Source: Mactromeris polynyma (Eukaryota; Mollusca; Bivalvia; Venerida; Mactridae). From it: a stretch of DNA of 64,000 nucleotides. The DNA lies in NCBI GenBank assembly GCA_032209605.1, contig JASFXZ010000008.1, forward strand, positions 62,001 to 126,000. The letters run 5' to 3'. The translations under genes and the position numbers were made by a program. This document shows positions 14,341 to 27,300 of the stretch, piece after piece (position 1 is the first letter of the stretch; every line of letters starts with the position of its first letter). Below the pieces are notes generated by a model. It did no database searches and was not told where the DNA came from. It worked only from the letters and a program-made list of their open reading frames with translations.

Positions 14341-15206
14341 AAAAGTCTTACTGAGAGCCCAGCCTTGTTTATGATTCACTATTTTTGAGAGTCTAAGAAA
14401 TGAGTATAAGTATTGAGTGCTGAGTAACGCATACAAACGTACTGGTTATTTTACCCAATTATCACAATTTTGGAGGTTTTTAAACTTACCTGATCATTGT
14501 GACAAGATACAGCTGTGTTTTTTAAATCTAATGTTGTTGACCGTTTGGTACACTTTAAAAATTAAAATTGACAAAGCCCAGTTTTTTGGTGAACTCTTCA
14601 TTAAAGAGGTAGATGTCCAATATGTTAGACACGTTTGACATGTTGATTAATGTCGTACATTAAATGGACATTAAATCTTTCAACTTAGGCATGCAGTTCT
14701 ACTTCGATACACCTTGAAATTTATGATATGGTGTTCTGTTCGATGATGATAAGAAATTTAATGATGTTAGTTTGATTATCTTGTAAAACCAGTTGTGACT
14801 GTATGCTGAATGACCACAGTTTGGTGGGAATATGTGATATACATGACAGAGAGCATTTACAAGTCCAAAACTGACACTGAAATTTTAGAAAACAAAGGAG
14901 CAACCGTTTCCTACCTTGCCAAAAAATTGAACATAATTCCAGTATAAACTGTATGTTCTTAACAAGAACTCCTATTCATGTTAAATCAAATTGCCATAAG
15001 TTCACTCTTCTTTAAAATCCAGGCTAGGTGTATTAAAGTGCATGGTCACTGCTTTGATTCATTGACATACTAGTAATCATGGTTCAATCAGAACGTATGG
15101 GAGCTCTTTCACGGGTCTTAGACCTTCTAGAAATTGTTGAATAAGCCTAGCAAGTCCTTGTCAAATTTTATGAATGTTAACATTTATTACCTTTATATTT
15201 TTTCAG

Positions 15207-15346
15207 GCTGTCTTCATAGACTTTGGTGAAGATGTTACTCTCTGTGTGTGGATGGTGCCTGTGCCTCATATTGATAGTCACATGTCTAGGTCCAGTGTTG
15301 AGCTTTAAGCACAGATGGACGGCGAAGGATATCATCAAAGTTAAAG
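15207..15346 (+). CDS. Semaphorin exon 1: end of 5' UTR, start codon and signal peptide
   Basis: The exon opens after an acceptor (ttttttcag-like tract ending 15206), carries 25 bases of 5' UTR and starts translation at 15232. The start is chosen because an in-frame TAG lies at 15217-15219, the base at -3 is A, and the first codons give a classic signal peptide: MLLSVCGWCLCLILIVTCLG then PVLS, with a likely cut after S24 (V at -3, S at -1). The mature protein begins FKHRWTAKDIIKVK. The donor is GTAAGA at 15347. The exon ends one base into a codon, completed by exon 2 as Asp39. The acceptor in front of the start codon shows that transcription begins further upstream, in an untranslated exon not identified here. 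The coding region itself is 15232-15346. Confidence 0.88.
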
Positions 15347-18300
15347 GTAAGAATATAGACATGCTCCATGCTTCTGTGAAATGTATAGCTGTACCATAAA
15401 CCATCATTCTCTCCATCTGTTCAGTGTGTATACAAGACTTCATGATTTGTTCATTTTGTTTGGATTAGAAATTCAGATTGTCTAATGTTGTAAATTCATA
15501 CATCAAATGATTTGTAATTTAATTAACTTTGGCTTAAACTGTCAATTGCAAGCATTAGATTATGATGCAAATGGTTCGATGAAGGCTGTGTTGTTGAATA
15601 TATATTCCTTTTCTCTATGAACAGCAACTGGAGAGGCAGTCAAAACGTATTAAATAACTACAGTTACTGAAAACAGCACTGTGACATATGTTTAGATCTT
15701 GATACTACTTATTTTTGTACAATAATTTGTTCCAGTTACGTCAGAAAGTTTATATAGTGCACTTTTTGTTAGTTAGTATATCTTGATGTAGCTTGTTTGT
15801 ATGTGCGGCTTGTTTTTGCACTGTGTGTACCCCGTAGACCTGGAAGTTCCTGGAATCATCAGAGTTCTGTCAATACAATCCGATAAGCCTGTAGTTAATT
15901 CCTTCAGTTCATCTACAGATCTTGGATTAATTAGTCTATTCTGAGATAATTAGTTTGTCTGTGTATAATAAGCCACACATTAGATCACAGTTTGATAGCT
16001 TGCTGATTGTAACAGAGGAGTTAGTTAATATCTTAATTTTCTTTTCATTTACTGGTTGCGTCATTGCTTGGAACGATAATCTCTTTAGATGAGCTGTTAG
16101 ACATTATCATCAAATATCAGGGTTACCAACTTTCAAAACAAATTAAGACTTTCGGTGGTACAATTAAGCTGCTGATGAAGAAATAAATATGAAAAAGTGC
16201 CCTCAGGGAATTCCTGAATGATGTACTCTACTTCTACAAGTTCTAGATGTTGATAGTTCTGCTAGCTGTTCCATTGATTCTGTGCCTGTTTTAAGACAAT
16301 TTTAGTTCTCAAAGTCACCTTTAAGCTTCCATTGTGAATATCACACCTTGATAGTGATAATGAGCTATATTAAATAAGCATAAATCATGCAATATTCAAA
16401 AAAAGTATAATTGTGGTTGTATTTATATTTGAATTATTGCTTGTCTTAATGTTATTGTCTGCATAACTTATAAATTCACGTAAATGTTATTTCTTATTTT
16501 ATGAATTAGATGTGTAGAAAATTGCTACATGTAGAACAACATTAACATGCAAATTGCTACGTAATTAACAATTCTCTGGCGTAATTTGGTTGTTTTTCTC
16601 ATCAGTCTATGACAGATTACTAGGTGTGATTCACGTCACCATTAACGTTACACGTATTACACCTTGAAATGTATTGTACACGACTGTTTACTGGCGTTAC
16701 TGGTTGAAAACAATGTTTAAGCGGATTTAAGTATAAAATATAAATGCAAATCTGTGTGAAATCAGACCGAGATTAAAGTTTACCTTTTATATTAAACTTT
16801 GCTGAATTGTTATATTGAAATATTTTCTATTTTCCCACAGTTTCGAGATTTGAAAAGTTCAGGTGTGTGATTGTAGACTGTCCCAGTTTTATGGAAAAAA
16901 ATCGTACAATATATTCTACATCTACATTTCATGCCGTACTTATCCTATTTAACGGTCTTACAATTTGAATAATCTTTATACAATTGGTATTTTATTGCTG
17001 TCTTTTATACATGCTTGTAATGTATATTGTAAGTAAATCTTTGATATTTACCTGCGGCTAATTTTCATCAGCAGGTTATAAATACTGTTAAGGTATGACT
17101 TCATAAGCACAAATATGTTTGAGACCCTTAAGATATCGAAGTAGAGAATCTCACTTCGGACAATAAGCTACTATGACACTCCTTGGCATCACAATGTAAG
17201 CCAGCTGTTAAAACATGAGGTAAACATAATAAAATAAGGAAAAGCTATCTTTTTAGACTTGGCACTTCGAATATTTAAACACCCTTGGTTATAAGCCAAT
17301 CACTCTATGGGACAATGACTAGAAACAAGATGTAATTGCTGGTCACTGACTTCCAAATATCTGAACCAATTATCTAAAGTTTGTTTACATTTTAGTTCGT
17401 GTTAAATTGTATACAGTTTTATTTGATGGATGGTTCATTTAAATGTTTTGTATATTTCAAGTATCTCTTTACATCATATCATAAGTATAAAGTCACTACT
17501 CTGTCGGAAATTGACCCTTTTTCTTGCAAGCGCAGTTGATGGCTTTGTTCAAGATAAAGGAGGATACGTGTTTTTTCATTAAGTGATAAATATTTGTCTC
17601 CTTTGTAACAGATGTTCATCTTCTCTTAAATTAATGTCAACTTATGCAAATGTTTGTTTCATGATGTAACTGAAAAAGGACATTGATAAGTTTATGTATC
17701 CATTTACTGTCTATTTTTTACCCATTTCATTGTAATTCGATGCTTTTCTATTACTTAGCATTAATTTTGTGGCTAGTTAGCTTTACCAGAAGGGACTTGA
17801 AACATTTCAAAGATTATTTAGTAAAGTAAGCATTTTCACTTTGTCCAAGAATGAACCCCGGGCGGCTCCATACATGTCTAAATCCACTCCCTGCGTCACA
17901 GTGCTTTGATTCCATTTCAGTGAGACGAGGGCCCGGTAATTAAAAGGATAGTTATGTCTACAATGCTCAAATATGTCATAGAAATCTCTTCATTCAGTCA
18001 ATTTTTCAGCTCAGTGAATATGCCCCAATTGACAATGACTTTGCATCTTCTTTCAACAAGAGTAAGAAACATACCAAGTTATCATTCTGTTTGTGACAGT
18101 TTATATAACTTAAGTGTATTCAAAATTTTAAAGTCTACAACATAACCTATTTTCAAGCTTTAATCATGTTCTATTCCTCTTTCCTGCAATTCACCAATAG
18201 CTATTGAACAATCCAGTCTACGCCTTTGCAATTTTATTTTTTTTGCTTGGTAAAGATGATTACATTAAGCTCTTTTTTGTGATCACTTGGGGTTAATTTC

Positions 18301-21300
18301 CCTAGGAAACAGATGACTGTTAACTTTTATATATTCTCTACTTCCACTCAATTTTCCTGACTTGGTGTGTCTATTTTAAGTTTTCGTAAAGAAAAAAAAG
18401 TGATGGATTATAAAAGATTTTCTGTTTAAATGTTCATCTGTTTTTAGCCCGAGTATTTGGTCTGTTGAGAATTAAGTAGACAACTGTTTGGTGACTTGGA
18501 AGGTGTCTGTAAAGAAATGCATTTCAAAGATTAAAAAGAAAGTCGCCCGATTTTGGAGACAAATTTATTTGTAAACCTGTGTTTATCCGGTGTCACAAAT
18601 TTTGACAGGCTTTGGACTGTGAAAGAACTCTACCTTAGAAGCATATCAGCGTATGTGTACTGTACTTGAAGTATGTTTTGAGCCGTTATTCCGTCTGTTA
18701 TCCGCTGTATTTAAACTCCCTTTACTCTCTAAGCAAAGAAGAATAATCTTGTAAATGTAATCAAGCCCTTCTAGCATAGCATGAATAACAATGAATAGAT
18801 TTCCATAGAAGTTTGAAATGAAAACATTCTCGAGTGTTTGCTTTTTCGATATCGTTCAAGGGAGCCACAAGGATTGTGTGAAACATGGAAAACACTATGT
18901 TGACATTCTCATGCGTTATTTAGGTCATCGGCATTTCCTTTAGTGACATCTGTTCTTTTCGACTTGCTGTGATATAAATATTGCCATGATATCTGTTAAA
19001 ACACAATTGTAAGAACTAGTCCATGTTTAAATACAAGTCCCCATTGTACATGTACACCTGTTGTACTTTTATGTCAGGTCTTTATAGGACTTGAAATAAA
19101 ATCATGTAGAGGCTATATGAGACCATACAACAATTGACACTATTGAGACATCTTCTTGATATAAAATCTATTCTTTCAAGTCCAAAAATATATCATGTCA
19201 GTGGTAATACAAGGTGACTTAAATCGCCCAAAGCTTTTATTGAAAAATCTGTGATCATCTTAAGTTGATAGTATTTAAACACCAAACTATAACAGGTTGA
19301 TTGGGATCAAAGTGCAGTTATCAAGCCATATTTGCCTATTTTACGTCTTTAAAACAAATTTTCATTGGAAATTGGATTACTTACTGTTATAATCAACTCG
19401 TCTGATGTACAAGACTATGGTCTAACTTATTGTATGAAGTTGATAACAGGACACTTATCATAACTTTGTGACCTGTAACATCAGACATGGTCATTCATGT
19501 TTCACCTTTTCATATTGACACCTTGTAGTGTATAATTAAGTGTCTCTCTTCAAATTTTAGGCTTTGTTAACACATTATATCTTTCACTTATGACGCATTT
19601 AGTGAAGGTTTCAAATCTTGTGATTGTACATCGACGCGTTTGGTGATACTTTAAAGGTAGATAGTCCTATTTTTTGACAATATATGCTTAGTCATACATA
19701 TATATGAGAAAATCGTTGGTAATTGCCTTCATATACAGATGTACTCAACAAAACTGCATTGTCACTTTTCTTACATGTTTCCCAAAACCTCAAACACAAG
19801 CGCCCGATACCGGTAAGTCCTGTCCTGGCCTACGTGCCGAATTAGCGCTAGCATAAGGAATACCTGTATCGGGCTCATATTTGCAGTTCGAGGAAACTTT
19901 TAAGAAACGTGGTGTTTTATAGTGTAACATCTGTATGAAGAAAATTCCCAACATACCATTTTCTAAAAAATACTATTTGATATGTAGGAAATAAGACTAT
20001 GTACCTTTAAGACAATTCAAGCAGCTTTCTACCTTCCCTCAAGTTTCTAACACCCAATTTTTTTGCATCGTCATGAAAATTATCATTGAATTTCCACTTG
20101 TACCTATTTACCTTATGTCCTATTTTTCCTTTCATTTCCAGACAAATATATAGATTGTTAATTCAATCCATTTGGTGATTGTGAAGTTCTTTTGTATTGT
20201 TGTTCTTAACACAACAGTATTAATTCACACGTCTATATATGGTTTGTGTATTTGATATTTCTACTCTAAATGACGTTTTTGTAAGGTGATGCAATTCTTT
20301 GTGACAATATTTTTCTCCCCGATTATTCAAGTGTATGTCTCTTGCTAGGCTTGTAGCTTTGATCACAGCTCTCTGGTGCGATCGCATAAATATCTGGTGT
20401 ATCGGGAATAAAGTAGCTTTCTCAATGAAAACTTGTCAATTTTCTCTCGCAGAAATAATTGCTCTTATACGAGGAGTGTCACACAGGAAACCGTCTCTGC
20501 ATGTCTTGTGATAATGATTACATTCAAATCCGTTGTGAATCGTTTGGTGATGTCAATTTCTGTAAATACTTGCTGAGGAGTTAGTGCCAATGTGAGTGGG
20601 TAATTACAACTCAGAGGTGTAATCGTACTGATCTTGGGTGTAAAACAGGCCCAAATTGCTGGGTCACTCTAGTCGCAAATTAAGAAAATTACAATCTTAC
20701 ACCAATATAAATTGTAATGACCAGGTGTCACACGTTAAAGTTTGACCTTACCGGAGAACAAGTCACAAAAGCGGCCATTATTTATTTTGGATAAGCTAGT
20801 AAATATTACGCAGATCATCGCACCTGGGTTTTAGAGTATTTCCTTTGACAACATATTCATTGTCATTCATGTTGCTCTTCTATTTATGTATTAAAGTGGA
20901 CTTCAAAAGATCTTGAAATCTTAATGAGGTACACTCCTTATAAGGGGTACGGTAGTCTCAGTGAGTATCTATTTGTGTGAACTTCTACATTGCTTTGTTT
21001 CTAATTAGCGCTCCTATTACTCTATGATTCTGTTGAATAATTGAATAAAAGGAAAATGTTCCTTTTTATGCTGAAAGTCATGGTACTTACTCATGTTATG
21101 TTTGCTTTACACTGAAGATAAAAAAAGAAAGAACTTATTAGGAGTGTTCAGTGACAATAAACTGTATAGTTTATGTCAATAGAATGTTCTGTCTGTCCAT
21201 ATTGAGCAACAATGCTTTGAATTTATGTAGGTAAACTTGGACACCAAGTATAGCTTACATTTGAAGTGAGAAGGTATATATTTCATGAAGAGGCCAGCTC

Positions 21301-24300
21301 TTTTTCGGCCTCAGGAAATTTTAAGGGTGTGTGAACTCGATAAAAGTTGTACATCTGTCCTCTTTGCCTCTGGGAGACACATGGTGTATAAAAACACCTT
21401 GCTTGTTTTGTAATTAATTTTATTTATGAATATACATACCACCCAGTGTGCTTATAACAATGTTTCAGCTATTATTTACAGTCTATATGCTTATGATCGA
21501 CATTTATGATGTATTTATAACTTCATAATCTAACAAAAACTGTCATAAATACATGTAGTTGTTAAGAATTGTACTAAGACTGGCATGAACTGTTGGTTAT
21601 ATTCAGGGAGTTTGACACAATTTTTTGTATCATATCAAAATAACATTGGTACACATGTATTATCACCACTTGATTACAGAGCTATAAGGCATTAATATGA
21701 CAAAATTATCGTGTGAAATTTTATCCTACTGGTTATATTTGTGGCTGTCCATTAGAACATGTTGTTATATTCGGCTGAGAAAGGGAGGAATAATGAAGGA
21801 TTTATATGACATTATAGTTAAATATTGGTCTATTAAAAAAGACTCAATTTACTGAGGTTGTCATAAGATCATAGTTTTCACATATATAGGTAGACAATCA
21901 CTTGCTAGTGTTTCGGTTAAATCTTAGATTAAACAAATGTTACGATAAACTGATTTATTATTATTAATTTTACAAATGATTAAAGATATAGCATTTACAA
22001 ATCTTCGTATTATTGTGATAAGAAAACAGGCCCAAGGTACTCTACGTATGTGGAGATTGCAAAATGATTTGACGCATGCACCGTGAAGTACTCTGTCCAA
22101 ATATTTTCGTTGCTCAGCGCTCGTGACAACCATGTTTGCTGTTTGTCGAATCGCCTGATATTTTTGTGTTATTTACAATGAGGACATGCAGAAAGCATGG
22201 TGAGGCATATTTTAGTAAAAAAAACATGAGAATTTATTGCAGTATTATAAAAATTCCATGAATTCACAGCCTTCATATAACTCTTTAATATTGTAAATTT
22301 CTGTTACATAAATCACTCTGTTATGATAAGAAACCTACAGTGTAACCCTGCAGTTCGGGCCAAGACAGAGTGATACATGATCTCATAGCATAGTTACAGT
22401 CAATTCTCATTATAAAGACCATGATTTTTCACTGGATTTATGTTGTTGTACGTATTGAATATGTCGTTATATTGAACAAGATCATTTCCGTTACAACAAA
22501 CTTTGGTGTAATGAGAGTTGACTGTAATTATTAATATACTGTAAAGGAAATGATAAAAATACAAATTTTGATGACAATGTTAATTTTTATACTCTATAAG
22601 TGTACCCTAATAAAACTCTAGTGCATTTAGAGGGACAAAAACATACCCAGACTTTCTGTTTATAATTAAAGATGCAGGCAGACCAGTTTGCATGTTCATT
22701 CTTTGATTTTATTACCATTAATTGTATGAATACATAAGGGCTGGAGTAAAAATCGTATATGGAATTTCCTGTTTGCTGCATTTCAACAAGTTTGATCTGA
22801 CTTTATAATGATTTACTGTTCACTGTTTAATTAGCTCTGACAAGTTCACCTGGTGCACCCTGGGAATGTTTCTCTGTACGGTATGCAACAAGAAATGCTT
22901 TTAAGTTAAGATTATGTCAAAGATCAATAACACATTAATGTTTGCGTCTCAATTTTACACGGTGAGGGACACGCGTGCATGTGTATGATTAGAATACAAA
23001 TCGATGGCTCAAAAGACAAATTATTTCTCTGTCGTAAAACAATGTACAATGTCTGATAACCTTGAATCACCTTGAACTTTACAAGGTCTTGAGTTAGGTG
23101 CATTGTATTTTCATGCAAGAATTTGTTATTACGGTTAGGTAATCAAGTACGTTATGCTAGAATATTTCACCGAGTTATAGCATATTGACTCATTCATTTG
23201 ACTATTGTAAAATTTACTATGGAAAAAATGCATTATGAAGTATATTTTATTGAGCTCTGGAAGTAATTTTGAGTATGGGCTAAATGTGACAAGAAATTTG
23301 TTTGATGTTTATTGCGATCCGCACATGATATGTTGCCTTGATACTTGCTTAGAGCAGTCTCGCCTTAATTTAGGAGTAAAGGCATAATTATAGAGTCGAG
23401 CCTAAGTTAGGGCAGTCTGCCCTGGTGAGATCTGCAGTAATATTTCTCAATCTTGACAAACTCAGTTATGCATGTAAATTCTTTGGCAGCAGAGAAGTTG
23501 CCATCAGTTTTATGGCTCTTATTTTTGTTTAAGAACATGAACAATTTTAAGTAGAATTCAGTTCCTTCTACTGTTTTTCTGTTGGTTTTTTTAATTCAGT
23601 AAAAAACATTATCTCAACCAAACATTAGCCAGATTGCTTATCAGTATAAATATGTAGCACCAAATTTCAACTTGTTTACCTAGACAAGTTGAAATTGAAT
23701 GCAGTTTTGTCTAGGTTATGTCTTTACATGATTTCTACGAGTTTGTTTACTAGCGTTATGCAATTTGTTGTTGTGATTCAGGTAGATTGTGTCACTAATT
23801 ATTCTGCACTGTTTACCGTTGTCTGGTAAATGAAATACCTTGCACCTATTGACATCTGTGTAAAGATATGACTTCAAAACAAAAGGGTGGGATAATCTAT
23901 TAGCATCCAGTTCTGACTCAAATACTTTTTAGCTATTTGGTATTTAGATGCCGCCATGCTTTTTCTAAAAATAATTCAACATTTTTATTTTTCTGCGGTT
24001 TTGATTGTATGAGTTCAATGTGCATGTTTAATGAGCGAACGAAATACAGGTTTATCTACTTCTTTGTTCAGATGGAGGTGGGACCCTTTCTCTTCGCCCC
24101 TGGAAGATACACCATCCAATATTTGCTTTCCTTGTAAACTTACATTGCACATTATAATATTGTTATTAATTTGTTTAATCACCTCTTGGAGCACTAGCAG
24201 TTTGATGAAGAATGAACAAAATGTCTTGTATTTAATTCTCCAGTCCTTTGGGATTGAATGTTTCCCATTCATATTGCTTGGTGTTTGAACTATGGATCAC

Positions 24301-27300
24301 GTTTAAAGCAATAATTAGACTGTATCGTTAATTATCATTAATTACTGCCATGTGTAGGTATATTTATGGCTCGCAGTGTTTCAGTGTTCCTCTCCAACAA
24401 TGGAAATGTTCAATGATGAATTAATAGTCTGCATCATGTGTAAAACGCATAAACAGTGCAGTTCTCGAATGTATTAATTATTTACACTATTCGCTGCTCA
24501 AATAATGCTGACTGCTTTTTGCAGACATCAATTAATGACAACCTGTTGTACTGATTAAGGTAGTTAGCATTAATTGTGTATAGGATTTCTTATTTGATTG
24601 AAAAGGCAGTGGTAGAATGTTAATTGTCCATTTGTTTAAGGAAATGTTACTTTATGTTTTCTCATGGGTGTTTATGATTGGTTAGATAATTGTTATATTG
24701 TAATTGTTTACTGTTAACTATTACCAGCGGCATTCAATTAATATGTAAATTGGTAATTATTTTACGTTATATACGATGCAGCGTATGTTCGTGCATTATT
24801 TGTATAATTAGATGATATTCCTCAGGGAAGTACAATGAACTAGTAGGCATACACTGGTACCATCTTTAAGCTTTCGGAATGCTACAGAGTTTTGTTAACT
24901 AAAAAAACATGATTGTCTGCTCATGTTGCACTGATTTTGCACAGTTTTGTGACTTGGGAATTCTTTAAATTTTCTAATTTTTTGTCTCTCAGTTGTAGTT
25001 ATGTTCAGTAGGACTGATCAGTAACTCTGTCCAGATTAGATTTATACTGAATTTTTCGTTTAGCATTTTTTGAGTGACCTACTCTGAGTGACCAAGGCAT
25101 TTATGTTGGCTTGCACCTTAAATGGAAGAAAAAAAACATCTAATTTTACTCATTAAATGTTCAATCCCAAATTATTTAAGCGGTGTGATGCATTTAATAA
25201 ATGTTTTTGGAGCGTGGATGGCACATTTTAAAACCAAACATTAGAAACATTTGAGCTGTTGAAACATCTCATATCTTTGCGGAGGATTATAATTTTTGAG
25301 TTACGAGGGGAGAATTTAGGGATTGATTGACATTTATCTGAGACATTCAAGCTAGGTGACTTCTTACATTTCATTATTGTCATCAACTCAGCCATGTTGT
25401 CTGTATGATAGAAGTATGTTACTAAATACGGTGATTCAGAGACATTTAAATGATGCCAAGCACTCAAACTATGTTTATAAATATAAACACTAAAGGTTAA
25501 AGATGTCCATATACAGCACGTTCACCGAATGTTCAACAAACATATTGGAAATGTGTATATATCATGACAACACTGTTTTATGGTTTCCAAGTACACTAAT
25601 AATTAACTGCTGTTGTCTGACAGGAAAGGCTTGAACAAAATGTCATCGAAGTGGTATTTTGTGGTTTTTTTATTTCACCGTGCCACAGTTTTAAATGCTA
25701 CAAGTTCATTTATTTGTATACTATATATATTTACGACAGATGCAGAACTTGTGTATCAGGGGCCCTGAATCTCCTGTTTTGCAGTAGTTGGTATGTCAAT
25801 ATAGATACTAATTCTATTACTAGAATTTTCATTGTAATCATATCATATTTCAAATTGTCTTGTAATTTGTAGATGCATGTTTTGGTTTGTTTACGGTATA
25901 TTGAGGATGATCATAATTAAAGAAAATTGCAAGCTGTGCATTGACAAAAATATTGAAACCGAATATCATTTATAGCCCTGTATCATGAAATATACTGTGA
26001 GATTTGGTTAGTGTACAATTCTCAAGTGGTAAGGCATGTTTCAAGTTACCTAATAGTGAAGTAAGTTTATGATTCATGCTTTAATTGAAAGTAGTTCACT
26101 TGAAGATGCAAAGGATCAATACCAAAGAGCTCATACATAAATTGTAGCCAGAGCCATAGTTATATAGCAAGAACAGACCTTGGCCTTTATGACTCATATT
26201 GTGAGAAAGAAGGGTTTGCAAATCAGTTGAAAAATGCGTCATTAATTCTGACAAATGATACCAGTTTCGGTGCCATGAATCTTCGAGGAAATCTTCAATT
26301 TCCAGTTCTGTAGGAGTCAGATTTATGCTGGTATTTCGTTATACATGCAGGATATTGTTGTTGTTTTTTACTTCATCAATCTTTATTGAAATCTGCTCTT
26401 TTATGATAGAAGAAGGGGAGACTTTTTGAAGTGTCTTTATACAATTCGTGAAATTGAAACTGTTGACCCATGTGACTTTTTACACTTTCTCATACAGTTG
26501 ATATTAGATGCATATTTCTTCTTATGAATGGAAATTGTGTCCAAATTTCTTGTAAGCCATGATTGTGTCCATTCACTGTGGTACTGACAGTGTGGGAAAT
26601 TTTCATGTATGTTTTTATGCATTCCATAAAATGTATGTATACATTATATTGATTACATTAATTACCTGTATCAAAAGTATTTTAACAATGTGTTGAAATC
26701 ATGATTGATTGAGTTTGTGTAAATGTCATAGCCCTGAATCAAGTCATTTCAATTGCAATTGGTTGGCTTTTTGTATGCATTTTTCATAAGGTGATGTAAT
26801 TGTGTGGTTGTCTACAAAAACATCAAGGTGTGGAAACTGTTGTATTTATATTCTAAAATGAAAGGGAATAATTGATGCTGACATGAAATTGTATGAGTTA
26901 TAATAGACGTAAAGAAACTAATGTTCTGTGCGGTAACTGTATTAGCTAATGGAGTTGTTTACATTACAATGATTTGTAAAGAATGCCGGAACAATTGGTT
27001 TCTTGGATTCTTGCGTCATTATTTTACCATCAGTCACTAGGGTTACATTATTCAATTATTCCAGTACTTCACTTCCTGATTCCTGAAGTGTTGTTGCCTT
27101 TTGAGTGAAAACAACATCATAGTAGACCCAAAAGTTCTGAAATTGTCATTCCGGTGAATTTTATCTGACATAGATTTAATTCCTTGTCTGAAGTTCCACT
27201 TCTTACATTAGAAAATTTCTAGAATATAGCTTATTTTGTGTTTGACTTCTGTCTAGGATAAAAATGTTTTCAATCCCATTAATTTTCATTATTCATCAAC

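Larger units (their letters stand above)
1..15206. other. Region upstream of first coding exon; no gene recognised
   Basis: AT-rich DNA with stops in all frames; the longest open frame (112 codons at 11112-11450) has no recognisable domain, codon pattern or splice context. The stretch must include the 3' end of an untranslated leader intron of the semaphorin, because exon 1 begins with an acceptor. It also holds the repeats listed separately: a hairpin near 1903, a 31-bp tandem array near 2873, two MITEs near 6005 and 7996, a SINE-like fragment near 7395, and an (AT)7 run at 12490-12504. No tRNA or rRNA gene and no clear promoter was seen. Confidence 0.7.

Noticed and set aside
15177..15443. 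Minus-strand frame of 88 codons over exon 1
   Set aside because: It is the complement of the signal-peptide exon and has no features of its own.
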